This document shows, piece after piece, positions 27,470-34,939 of a DNA stretch of 64,000 nucleotides. The position numbers and the translations under genes were made by a program. The notes beneath the pieces were generated by a model. The model was not told the origin of the DNA, ran no database searches, and saw nothing but the letters and a program-made list of their open reading frames with translations. Origin of the DNA: Pseudomonas frederiksbergensis (GTDB taxonomy: Bacteria; Pseudomonadota; Gammaproteobacteria; Pseudomonadales; Pseudomonadaceae); the NCBI RefSeq assembly GCF_003732665.1, contig NZ_MOBP01000012.1, positions 62,001-126,000 of the forward strand. Direction: 5' to 3'. Position 1 is the first letter of the stretch. Each line of letters starts with the position of its first letter.

Positions 27470-29506
27470 TCAGAGGTCTTTCACCAGGCGCAAAGCGTCG
27501 TAGATGGCCGCGTGAGTATTGCGAGCTGACACGGCATCGCCGATCCGGAACAGCTGGAAGCGCCCCTCGGGATTGGTGACGATGTTCTGTGCCGTGCCGG
27601 CGATCAAGTCATGCTGCTCCACCGCGCCGCCATTGCTGGAGAGCGGACGCAGGTCGAAGTACAAATCGTCCAGAGGAAGGGTGCCGTGGTTGACGACCAC
27701 CTGATCGACCACGCGTTGCTTGTGAACCTTGCCGTAATCGCTGCCCAAGGTGGCAACAAGCCCGCCATCGCGTTTTTCCACGGTATCGACCCAATAGGTG
27801 ACGGTGAAAGTGACGGCCAGGTCCTGCAGGCTGCGCATGTAGGGCACCAGGTTCATGGCCATGACTTCAGGTGCAAACGAGCGGTCTGGTGTGACGATCT
27901 CCACGGTCGCACCGCTTTGCGCGATGACTTCGGCAGCCTGCAGGGCGGCATGATCCCCCGCATCGTCGAAGATCAATACGTTGCGGCCCGGCTTGATGTC
28001 GCCGGAAATGATGTCCCAGGTTGAAACCATGTGTTCGTTGCCTGCGCTGAGCACCTCGGTATCCGGCAGGCCGCCGGTGGCAACGATGACCACGTCTGGT
28101 TCGAAGGCTTGCACGGTGTCGGCTTCGGCCCAGGTGTTGAAATGAAACTTCACCCCCAGCCGTTCGCATTGCGCCATGCGCCAATCAATGATGCTGATCA
28201 TCTCGCGACGTCGCTCGCTCAGCGCCGTCAGGCGAATCTGCCCGCCGGGCTGGTCAGCCGCCTCGAGCACCGTCACGTCATGGCCGCGCTCACCGGCGAC
28301 CCGAGCTGCTTCCAGCCCCGCCGGGCCGCTGCCGATTACCAGCACCTTGCGCCTGACGGCGGCTTTAGGAATTTCGTGGGGCATGGTGGTTTCGCGACCC
28401 GTCGCCGCGTTGTGGATGCAATAGGCCGCACCGCCCTGGTAGATGCGGTCCAGACAGTAGTTGGCACCTACGCACGGGCGAATCTCTTCTTCGCGCCTCT
28501 CGATGATTTTGCGCACGATATGTGGGTCGGTCATGTGCGCCCGGGTCATGCCCACCATGTCCACTTTGCCCGAGGCGATCGCGTAGCGCGCGGTGGCCAC
28601 ATCGGGGATCTTGGCGGCGTGGAAGGTCGGGAAGCCGGTTGACGAGCGAATCTCACCCGCGAAGTCGAGGTGCGGTGAGTTGCGCATGCCCTGAATCGGG
28701 ATCACATCGGTCAGGCCGGCATCCGTATCAATGTGACCGCGCACGACGTTCAGGAAATCAACCAGCCCGCTGTCCTTGAGCATGTGAGACACCTGCATGC
28801 CCTCTCTGGCCGTGAAGCCTCCGGGCAACTCTTCATCACCGGTGTAGCGAACGCCCAACAGAAAATCTTCGCCGACCCGCTGGCGGATGCCACGCAAGAC
28901 GTCGAAGGTGAAGCGCATGCGGTTTTCCAGCGAGCCGCCGTAAGGGCCGTCGAGGTCATTGGTCAACGGCGACCAGAACTGGTCCATCAAATGGCCGTAA
29001 GCCTGAAGCTCCAGGCCATCGAGACCTGCCGCTTTCATGCGCTCCGCGGCGTCGACATAGTCCTTGATGATCCGCTCGATGTCCCATTCCTCCATTTTCT
29101 TCGGGAAGGAACGGTGCGATGTCTCGCGGCGGTGCGAAGGCGACACCACGGGTAACCAGTCGGCCTTGTCCCAGCGGGTGCGACGGCCCAGGTGCGTCAG
29201 TTGAATCATCACCGCTGCACCGTGTTCGTGGCATTCATCGGTCAGGTCTTTCAGCCATCCGACCACTTCGTCCTTGTAGGCGAGCACATTGTTGAACACC
29301 GGTGGGCTGTCCCTTGAGACGGCAGCGGAACCGGCCGTCATGGTCAGGGCGACTCCGGCTTTTGCGCGCTCCACGTGGTAAGCGCGGTAGAGATCCTTGG
29401 GCATGCCGTCCACAGGGTAGGCCGGTTCATGGGAGGTGGTCATGATCCGGTTTCTAAGGGTCAGGTTCTTGATTTTATAGGGTTGCAGCAAGGGATCGCT
29501 GGACAT
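27470..29506 (-). CDS. stcD: N-methylproline demethylase-like flavoprotein (StcD/DgcA family)
   Basis: The 678-residue protein joins an FMN-binding old-yellow-enzyme/trimethylamine dehydrogenase TIM barrel (residues 1 to about 370), a Cys-containing segment, and a C-terminal NAD(P)/FAD Rossmann part (VLVIGSGPAGLEAARVAGERGHDV). The start (SSDPLLQPYKIKNLTLRNRIM) and AYHVERAKAGVALTMTAGSAAV fit StcD, the N-methylproline demethylase of stachydrine use, better than the dimethylglycine dehydrogenase DgcA. Product would be proline plus formaldehyde. The iron-sulfur motif reads CVGANYC with Ala in place of the second Cys. The frame is open 43 codons upstream, but ATG 29506 gives the family length and start. 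A strong inverted repeat lies 55-96 bases upstream. Confidence 0.75.
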   Translation of the reverse strand: MSSDPLLQPYKIKNLTLRNRIMTTSHEPAYPVDGMPKDLYRAYHVERAKAGVALTMTAGSAAVSRDSPPVFNNVLAYKDEVVGWLKDLTDECHEHGAAVMIQLTHLGRRTRWDKADWLPVVSPSHRRETSHRSFPKKMEEWDIERIIKDYVDAAERMKAAGLDGLELQAYGHLMDQFWSPLTNDLDGPYGGSLENRMRFTFDVLRGIRQRVGEDFLLGVRYTGDEELPGGFTAREGMQVSHMLKDSGLVDFLNVVRGHIDTDAGLTDVIPIQGMRNSPHLDFAGEIRSSTGFPTFHAAKIPDVATARYAIASGKVDMVGMTRAHMTDPHIVRKIIERREEEIRPCVGANYCLDRIYQGGAAYCIHNAATGRETTMPHEIPKAAVRRKVLVIGSGPAGLEAARVAGERGHDVTVLEAADQPGGQIRLTALSERRREMISIIDWRMAQCERLGVKFHFNTWAEADTVQAFEPDVVIVATGGLPDTEVLSAGNEHMVSTWDIISGDIKPGRNVLIFDDAGDHAALQAAEVIAQSGATVEIVTPDRSFAPEVMAMNLVPYMRSLQDLAVTFTVTYWVDTVEKRDGGLVATLGSDYGKVHKQRVVDQVVVNHGTLPLDDLYFDLRPLSSNGGAVEQHDLIAGTAQNIVTNPEGRFQLFRIGDAVSARNTHAAIYDALRLVKDL

Positions 29507-29560
29507 CGCAGTGCGCTCCAAGGTGGGCTTCATCTGGCTCGGTGACTTGAAGTTAGAATA

Positions 29561-29602
29561 AATGTACATCTGTGTCAACGATTCCTGACACATGTGTACA
29601 TT
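29561..29602. promoter_or_regulatory. Long inverted repeat operator upstream of stcD-like gene
   Basis: AATGTACATCTGTGTCA (29561-29577) and TGACACATGTGTACATT (29586-29602) pair at 15 of 17 positions around an 8-base spacer. Each arm contains TGTACA; the two copies are 32 bases apart. A minus-strand TTGACA (29573-29578) lies within it, so binding would block the -35 region. The site may also serve the divergent oxygenase gene. Confidence 0.6.
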
Positions 29603-29777
29603 TTGCTTGCGTGACAAAAAATCCAGGATTAACATCCGCCCAATCGAAACGAAGACCTGAATGGAACAGTGAGTGTTTAAAGGTGACGGTTCAGATGTGA
29701 TTCAGTGAGATGAAAGAGGGCGCCGTTGTGCTTTCTGAATCTTCTGTCCTATTGATGTTTTGCAGAGGAAAGCAAAA

Positions 29778-30758
29778 GTGACAGAGTTATTTGATATTCG
29801 TTTGGCGAGCAAACAGACCGCGTTCACTGAGATCCCCGTCATCGATATAGCGCCGCTGATCAACGGTGAAAATCCGCTGCAGGTGGCCACTCAAATAGGT
29901 GATGCCTGCGAAAAGGTGGGATTTTTTTATATAAAAAATCATGGCATCGATCAGCAATTGATTGATGAGATGTACACCTTCACCAAACGCTTTTTCAAAC
30001 TGCCTTACGAGGAAAAAAACAAACTCAATATCGTGAACTCCGGCCTCACGCTACGGGGTTACATACCGATGTACGCGGAAAACGTCGACCCGGCCAATAC
30101 CCGCGATTTCAAAGAGTGTTTTGATTGTGGAGCCCATTACGATGAGGTTTGTCCCTTTTTTGGCCCTAATCAAATGCCGTCTGCATTGCCGCAATTCGAG
30201 AAGGTCGCCGAGGCTTATCACTGCGCGGTACTGGCGCTCGCACGAAAGCTGATTGGCGGAATTGCGCTCAGCCTGGGTTTAGCGCAAGACTACTTTGAAC
30301 AGCGTCAGCGCAAGCCCATCACTATTCAGCGGGTTTTGCGTTACCCACCCCAGATCGGAAGGGTGACCCAAGAAGAGATCGGTATTGGGGCTCACACGGA
30401 CTATGGTTTCCTGACGGTCCTGTCCCAGGATGCCGTTGGCGGTCTGCAAGTCATGAACCGTGCGGGGGAGTGGGTCACTGCGCCACCGGTTGAAGGTACG
30501 TTTATCGTCAATATTGGTGATCTGGTTCAGACCCTCACCAATGACCGCTACACCTCGACCATGCATCGTGTGATCAATACGAGCGGCCTGGAGCGTTATT
30601 CAATACCTTTCTTTATTGATTTGGACTTCGACGCGATTGTCGAGCCGGTGCCCACTTGTGTGAGTGAGGCATTGCCCGCGAAGTACGGAGCGTATACGTG
30701 CGGCCAACATAAATTTAAGCGTTTCGTTGATAGCTATGCACATTTGAAAGGTGCGTAG
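29778..30758 (+). CDS. 2-oxoglutarate/Fe(II)-dependent oxygenase, isopenicillin N synthase-like
   Basis: The 326-residue enzyme has an N-terminal DIOX_N-type domain (PVIDIAPLINGENP, then CEKVGFFYIKNHGI) and a C-terminal 2OG-Fe(II) domain. Ligands are visible: HTD in GIGAHTDYGFLTVL, the distal His in STMHRVIN and the 2OG-binding arginine in ERYSIPFF. GTG 29778 with GAGGAAAG six bases upstream is chosen over TTG 29760. It is divergent from the StcD-like gene across a shared control region, so it probably acts on the same pathway, perhaps hydroxylating or demethylating a betaine. The substrate cannot be read from sequence. Confidence 0.82.
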   Translation: MTELFDIRLASKQTAFTEIPVIDIAPLINGENPLQVATQIGDACEKVGFFYIKNHGIDQQLIDEMYTFTKRFFKLPYEEKNKLNIVNSGLTLRGYIPMYAENVDPANTRDFKECFDCGAHYDEVCPFFGPNQMPSALPQFEKVAEAYHCAVLALARKLIGGIALSLGLAQDYFEQRQRKPITIQRVLRYPPQIGRVTQEEIGIGAHTDYGFLTVLSQDAVGGLQVMNRAGEWVTAPPVEGTFIVNIGDLVQTLTNDRYTSTMHRVINTSGLERYSIPFFIDLDFDAIVEPVPTCVSEALPAKYGAYTCGQHKFKRFVDSYAHLKGA

Positions 30759-30931
30759 GGAGGCTGTGTGCGTCGCGGGTTTGCAGTGAAGTTGTAGAAC
30801 GATTTGATATCAGTCTTTAGACTTCGCCAGGTCTTTCTGCAGGTGACCTTTCCCGTTCTCGTGCGTATGCCTTGTTACGGCCCAGGCAGGCTTGAGCCGA
30901 CTGGCCGCTTATGGCCGAAAGCAGGCGGGTA
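30759..30931. other. Gene-free stretch
   Basis: I see no coding potential or clear signal here. It separates the catabolic region from a probable recombination scar. Confidence 0.4.
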
Positions 30932-31342
30932 TTACCTTGTTTCAGCTGCGTCAGGAGGCCAGCTCTCATAGAAAGAGCCGCCTACAGGGATCGGGTTGCC
31001 ATCCATATGGTATGCGACCCATGCCAGTAGGTGTGCCATGCGTTCGGCAGCAACTGGCGACAGTCCGCAAGATTCTCTGACTTCGTCTAGCCGTACTCGG
31101 CAAACATCGAGGTGGCGTCGAACCCCGGAAAATCCGCCAAGATAGAGATAGAACTCGTCGAGAAGGATACCCACGCCTGGAACACCATAGGTGCCGGCCA
31201 CACCTGGTGCCTCCTCATATATGGCCTTCACATCATGGCCTTCCAAGGTTGCGACTGCGGTGAGTACCTCGCAAAAAGTATCTTTCATGCTGTTGCTGAC
31301 CCAGAGGTCATAGCTGTTGCCGATAATGATGGGCGCGCCCAT
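30932..31342 (-). CDS. Hypothetical protein
   Basis: The 136-residue frame begins MGAPIIIGNSYDLWV and continues with a plausible globular sequence containing LLDEFYLYLGGFSGVRRHLDVCRVRLDEV and a HLLAWVAYHMDGNPIPVGGSFYE tail. I do not recognise the family. ATG 31342 is chosen because GAG lies eight bases upstream; the frame stays open to an ATG at 31405 without a ribosome site. It stands alone, with noncoding DNA on both sides, and could be a cargo or remnant gene of a past insertion. Confidence 0.4.
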   Translation of the reverse strand: MGAPIIIGNSYDLWVSNSMKDTFCEVLTAVATLEGHDVKAIYEEAPGVAGTYGVPGVGILLDEFYLYLGGFSGVRRHLDVCRVRLDEVRESCGLSPVAAERMAHLLAWVAYHMDGNPIPVGGSFYESWPPDAAETR

Positions 31343-31755
31343 GAGTCTTACTCTGATTTCGATAATGGAATGCTGAAGAAGAGACGTATTCAGCCATGTA
31401 GCCAATTTTCAATAGGCCGTCTCCGCTCCGATTATTATCTTTTTGGGCTGGAAAAGGCCATGCGTGGGCGGCTGCTTTTGGCCGGATGCTGCCCGCCTTT
31501 CTGCGCAGCAGACTCAATTCGTCCTCAATTCGTCGATCAGCTACAAGGAGTGTGTTCGTTAAAAATGCTGAAGCAATTTGTCAAAAAAGACTCCTTTGCA
31601 GCCTTGTAAAATACGTACATCATCCCGTACATCGAAAGCGCGGACCACACAAAAAGGTCAATGCTTTCAAGGAGAAAGAGCGCGGATTTCAGTCTCGTTT
31701 CCCGCTCCAAATATTGATCCACAGATGTCCACCGGACGCTGGGGGTTAGCGAAAT

Positions 31756-31776
31756 AGACGCTTAGGCGTCTTTTTT
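31756..31776 (+). terminator. Intrinsic terminator
   Basis: AGACGC (31756-31761) and GCGTCT (31766-31771) form a stem with a TTAG loop, followed by a run of six T. No intact plus-strand gene precedes it closely, so it may belong to a gene that has been lost. Confidence 0.7.
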
Positions 31777-31820
31777 CGTTTCTGCGGAAAACCACTGAAA
31801 TCCAGTAGAAGCCGGTACAT

Positions 31821-31844
31821 TTAAGTCCCTTTTTAAGTCCCTTT
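31821..31844. repeat. Two tandem copies of a 12-bp unit
   Basis: TTAAGTCCCTTT is present twice in perfect tandem. It lies between the orphan terminator and the AraC remnant. Confidence 0.7.
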
Positions 31845-31875
31845 TCAGGACAGACTCGAATTCGTATTGTTGCTT

Positions 31876-32177
31876 GATCCTTTCAGATCGCCAGACGAGC
31901 ATCAGGTGCTGACTCTCTCACAGGAACTCACCATGCCTCGCCGCAGGCATATCATCGAAGCCTCCGATTGCAGAAAGCCCGATCGCTACTCAGGCAGACA
32001 AACATTAGCGTGACTGAAGTTTCTGTCTGCTGCGGTTTTTCATCAAGCTCAGACTTTTCACGAGCATTCAAACGTGAGTTTGGGCAACAGCCCGCTGCTG
32101 ATCGTAAGGAAATACATTATCTTGAGCGCCCCAGTGAACAGGGCGCCGTAGTCGCTACACATCAATTAGCAAATTAA
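31876..32177 (+). pseudogene. Decayed AraC-family regulator (GbdR/CdhR/ArgR-like)
   Basis: From 31968 to 32177 the frame encodes a typical second AraC helix-turn-helix: ARSLLRQTNISVTEVS, then CGFSSSSDFSRAFKREFGQQP. Just upstream, in a different frame from 31876, the words FRSPDEHQVLTLSQ and MPRRRHIIEA recall the linker that precedes the HTH in GbdR/CdhR-type proteins. About 45 residues of the first HTH appear deleted between the two parts, and the N-terminal domain is absent. It is a nonfunctional remnant of a regulator related to the intact one at 10049-11083. Confidence 0.65.
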
Positions 32178-32205
32178 GTTTTAACCAAACTCTTCCGGTT
32201 AAAAC
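32178..32205. terminator. Hairpin between the AraC remnant and the CitMHS gene
   Basis: GTTTTAACC (32178-32186) pairs with GGTTAAAAC (32197-32205) around a 10-base loop. The minus-strand transcript of the transporter gene would reach it; it may act as a weak terminator in either direction. Confidence 0.4.
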
Positions 32206-32286
32206 ACATTGGGTTTTGCGTAAATCGGCAGTACAGTCCGTAGGACATGAATAGCGCCAGGGAATTGAGCTGGCGCATGTCACCCA

Positions 32287-33573
32287 TCAGTTAATGACGG
32301 TTATCGCCCCAATCGCGATTGCAGCCAAAAGCATCACCAAGACCGTTCCGAACGTCCATTTCAGAGAGACTCGCTGGTTATCGCCGTAGTCGATATCCAA
32401 TAGCCCGCATAGCAAGTAAGTCGATGCAACCAGAGGGCTGAGGAGGTGGACTGGCTGGCCAATCAGTGACGCAATTGCCATTTCATTCGGGCCAATCCCA
32501 TAGTGAGCGGCCGTCTCCGCAAGGATGGGTAACACGCCAAAGTAAAACGCATCGTTGGTCAGCACATAAGTGAACGGCATGCTCAGCAGCGCCGTGATCA
32601 ACGACATGTAATGGCCGGCCTGTTCCGGCAGGATCATGATGAGGTTGTCCGAGATGGCCTTGATCATTCCGGTGCCGCTCATGATGCCGACGAATATACC
32701 CGCAGCGAAGATCAGCAACGTGACGGCCAAGACGTTGTCGGCATGACGGGCGATGACTTCTTTCTGCTGTTTCAGGCTTGGGTAATTGACTAGGCAAGCC
32801 AGGCCAAAGGCGAGCATGAACAGAATCGGCAGGGGCATCAGGCTGAGCATCATGCCGGCGATCAGTGTCAGGGTCAGCACGACGTTGAACAAAAACTTCG
32901 GATCGGTGAGGCGAATGTGCGCATAACCTTCAAGCACCTGCTCTTCACTGACTGTCACCACGCCGAGCCGACGATACTCCATGCGTCCCAGCCACCAAGC
33001 GGCGAAGAGCACCCAGACAGCACCGGCGATCATGATCGGAACCATGTCCAGAAACAGCGTTGTGATGTCCACATGCATGGCACTGGCCGCACGAGAAAAC
33101 GGCCCTGCCCACGGCAGGATATTCATCACGCCGATGGCCATCAGCAAAACGGTCGCCATCACCTGCAGCCGGATGCCCGTCAGCCGGTATAACGGCAAGA
33201 AGGCCGCAGTGGCGATGATGTAGGTGGTTGCGCCGTCGCCATCAAGACCGACACACAGTCCCAGAACAGCAGTACCGACAACGATCTTGCGAGGGTCGCC
33301 TTTTACCAAGCGCAGCAATACTTTAATCAGTGGATTGAACAGCCCCGCATCCGTCATCAGGCAGAAATACAGGATCGCGAACGTCAGCATGATTCCTGTC
33401 GGCGCGAGCATTTTTACGCCGTCGTACATCATTGCGCCGAGTTGCGTCGCAAAGCCTCCCAGGCACCCGAATACGACAGGGACGAGCAATAGCGCTACCA
33501 AGGGGGACAGGCGTTTGCTCATGATCAGGTACATGAAACAAACAATCATTGCGTAGCTTAAGAAGATCAACAT
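32287..33573 (-). CDS. CitMHS-type citrate/organic acid transporter
   Basis: The 428-residue membrane protein has about 12 spans and the CitMHS/ion-transporter pattern, including LVALLLVPVVFGCLGG, the VGLDGDGATTYIIATAAFLPLYRLTGI loop and FTYVLTNDAFYFGVLPILAETA. Family members take up citrate as a divalent metal complex with protons; related carboxylates are possible. ATG 33573 with AAAAGG upstream is preferred to an ATG at 33621. It follows the SMP-30 gene in a leftward pair under the divergent GTTCTGTCA control region. Confidence 0.85.
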   Translation of the reverse strand: MLIFLSYAMIVCFMYLIMSKRLSPLVALLLVPVVFGCLGGFATQLGAMMYDGVKMLAPTGIMLTFAILYFCLMTDAGLFNPLIKVLLRLVKGDPRKIVVGTAVLGLCVGLDGDGATTYIIATAAFLPLYRLTGIRLQVMATVLLMAIGVMNILPWAGPFSRAASAMHVDITTLFLDMVPIMIAGAVWVLFAAWWLGRMEYRRLGVVTVSEEQVLEGYAHIRLTDPKFLFNVVLTLTLIAGMMLSLMPLPILFMLAFGLACLVNYPSLKQQKEVIARHADNVLAVTLLIFAAGIFVGIMSGTGMIKAISDNLIMILPEQAGHYMSLITALLSMPFTYVLTNDAFYFGVLPILAETAAHYGIGPNEMAIASLIGQPVHLLSPLVASTYLLCGLLDIDYGDNQRVSLKWTFGTVLVMLLAAIAIGAITVIN

Positions 33574-33680
33574 GGGTGTGCCTTTTATTAGTCTTGTAGG
33601 GCTGGCGCAGTGAGCGCGCACTTTTTTCTGGCCGAACGAATCCCGTGCGGGCAGCGCACAGAGTTCGCCGCTTCATGGGG

Positions 33681-34607
33681 TTAGCCGTGGGAAAACATGG
33701 GCAGACCGGCGTGTTCGAGATCGGCTACCAATATCGAGCCGGTAGAGGAGTCAGTGATGAACAATTGCTTGTTGCCTTCACCACCAAACGCCAGGTTGGT
33801 CAGGGTGCGTCCATCGGTGCAGGATCGAATGCGATAGAGCGGGACAGCATGTGGGTCGAAAACCCAGACACAGGCATTCCCGGCATCGCACACGTAAAGA
33901 TTACCCACGCAGTCAAGTGCCAGGCCATCGGCCCCGCTGACACCTCCGGCCATGGCGGTGAAGATGCCAACTTTGCTGGTTCCGCCATCGCTTTGAATCG
34001 GCAGACGCCAGATTGCATTGCCGCGTGTCATCGCAACGAATAGCGCATTCTGTTGGAGATTCATGACCAAGCCGTTAGGGCTTGGGCCGTTGTCTATCAA
34101 ACGGGTCAGGATTTCTTTATCCAGGTCGTAGGCAAACACTCGACCCGTAGGATCCTGTTGGCCGGTCTGACCTTGATCGGTGAAGTAAAGCCTTCCGCTT
34201 CCATCAAAGAACAAATCGTTTACGCCCTTGAACCCTTCGCTACGGCTGTGCGTTAGAAATGGGGCGATTGAGCCTGTGTATGGATCGAGTACAAGAATGC
34301 CCTGCTTGTAGTCGGCGATGAAAACTCGACCGTCCCGATGGACTTTCAGTCCGTTCGGCCAACCGTCATATTCCGCAACCAGCGTCCAATTGCCCTGTGG
34401 GTCTATTTGAAAAATACGACCGTAGGGAATGTCCGTTACGTAGAGATTTCCGTTTACGTCGAAGGATGGCCCCTCCAGAAAGCTTTTGACTTTCTGTCCT
34501 GGCTTGTTTGCGCGCACCCAGTCGGAGTCACCGTCCTTCCAGAACGTTTCAGGCAACGTAGTAAATACGCGAGTCGCTAAATCACGCGGCGGGGCATAAA
34601 GGCTCAC
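33681..34607 (-). CDS. SMP-30/gluconolactonase/LRE-like protein
   Basis: The 308-residue beta-propeller protein has SMP-30 features: EGPSFDVNGNLYVTDIPYGRIFQID (metal-binding Glu and first blades), WPNGLKVHRDGRVFIADYKQGIL, SPNGLVMN and ADGLALDCVGNLYVCDAGNACVWVFD with repeated NG and D ligands. Such proteins are usually lactonases. GTG 34607 with GGAG eight bases upstream is chosen; TTG 34637 is possible. In a carboxylic-acid regulon it may open a lactone of the growth substrate. Confidence 0.82.
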   Translation of the reverse strand: MSLYAPPRDLATRVFTTLPETFWKDGDSDWVRANKPGQKVKSFLEGPSFDVNGNLYVTDIPYGRIFQIDPQGNWTLVAEYDGWPNGLKVHRDGRVFIADYKQGILVLDPYTGSIAPFLTHSRSEGFKGVNDLFFDGSGRLYFTDQGQTGQQDPTGRVFAYDLDKEILTRLIDNGPSPNGLVMNLQQNALFVAMTRGNAIWRLPIQSDGGTSKVGIFTAMAGGVSGADGLALDCVGNLYVCDAGNACVWVFDPHAVPLYRIRSCTDGRTLTNLAFGGEGNKQLFITDSSTGSILVADLEHAGLPMFSHG

Positions 34608-34689
34608 AGAATCGACTCCTACACTGGCGCCGAACAAGGCAGCTATCGACCTTCTAGGGTGGGAGAGCTTGTTCGTAGCGTTATTATTG

Positions 34690-34901
34690 TTCTGTCAGAC
34701 AGAATAATATGTCTCCTGACAGAACAAATGTTGATCTAATCTAGCGTTCTGTCAACCCATCTTCTGCCGTATGGCACTAATCAGAACCAACCGTGCCCGC
34801 ATCATTTCAAGTGAAAAGCCTGTATCAATGTATTTCCAGATGGGAGGCGTTGACAGTTAGAAATGATAAGACCATTATTTTAATCAGAACGTTGTTCTGT
34901 C
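34690..34901. promoter_or_regulatory. IclR-type operator cluster in a divergent control region
   Basis: TTCTGTCAGACAGAA (34690-34704) is a perfect 15-bp palindrome. TGACAGAAC (34717-34725) and GTTCTGTCA (34746-34754) are perfect inverted copies of the same word. CAGAACGTTGTTCTG (34885-34899) is a further palindrome running into GTTCTGTC. The sites lie between the SMP-30 gene (leftward) and the lyase gene (rightward), so one regulator, probably the IclR protein at 38596, can control both. Confidence 0.6.
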
Positions 34902-34939
34902 CAATAGAACGAATGGCATTAACACCCGGAGAGCCGGCG

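Larger units (their letters stand above)
31406..31875. other. Noncoding scar region
   Basis: No gene can be supported in these 470 bases. They hold a direct repeat GTACATC at about 31619-31641, an intrinsic terminator at 31756-31776 and a 12-bp tandem repeat at 31821-31844. The content suggests the edge of a decayed insertion. Confidence 0.45.

Noticed and set aside
31537-31722. Minus-strand frame of 61 codons in the scar region
   Set aside because: It lacks a ribosome site and lies in a stretch with other decayed sequence.
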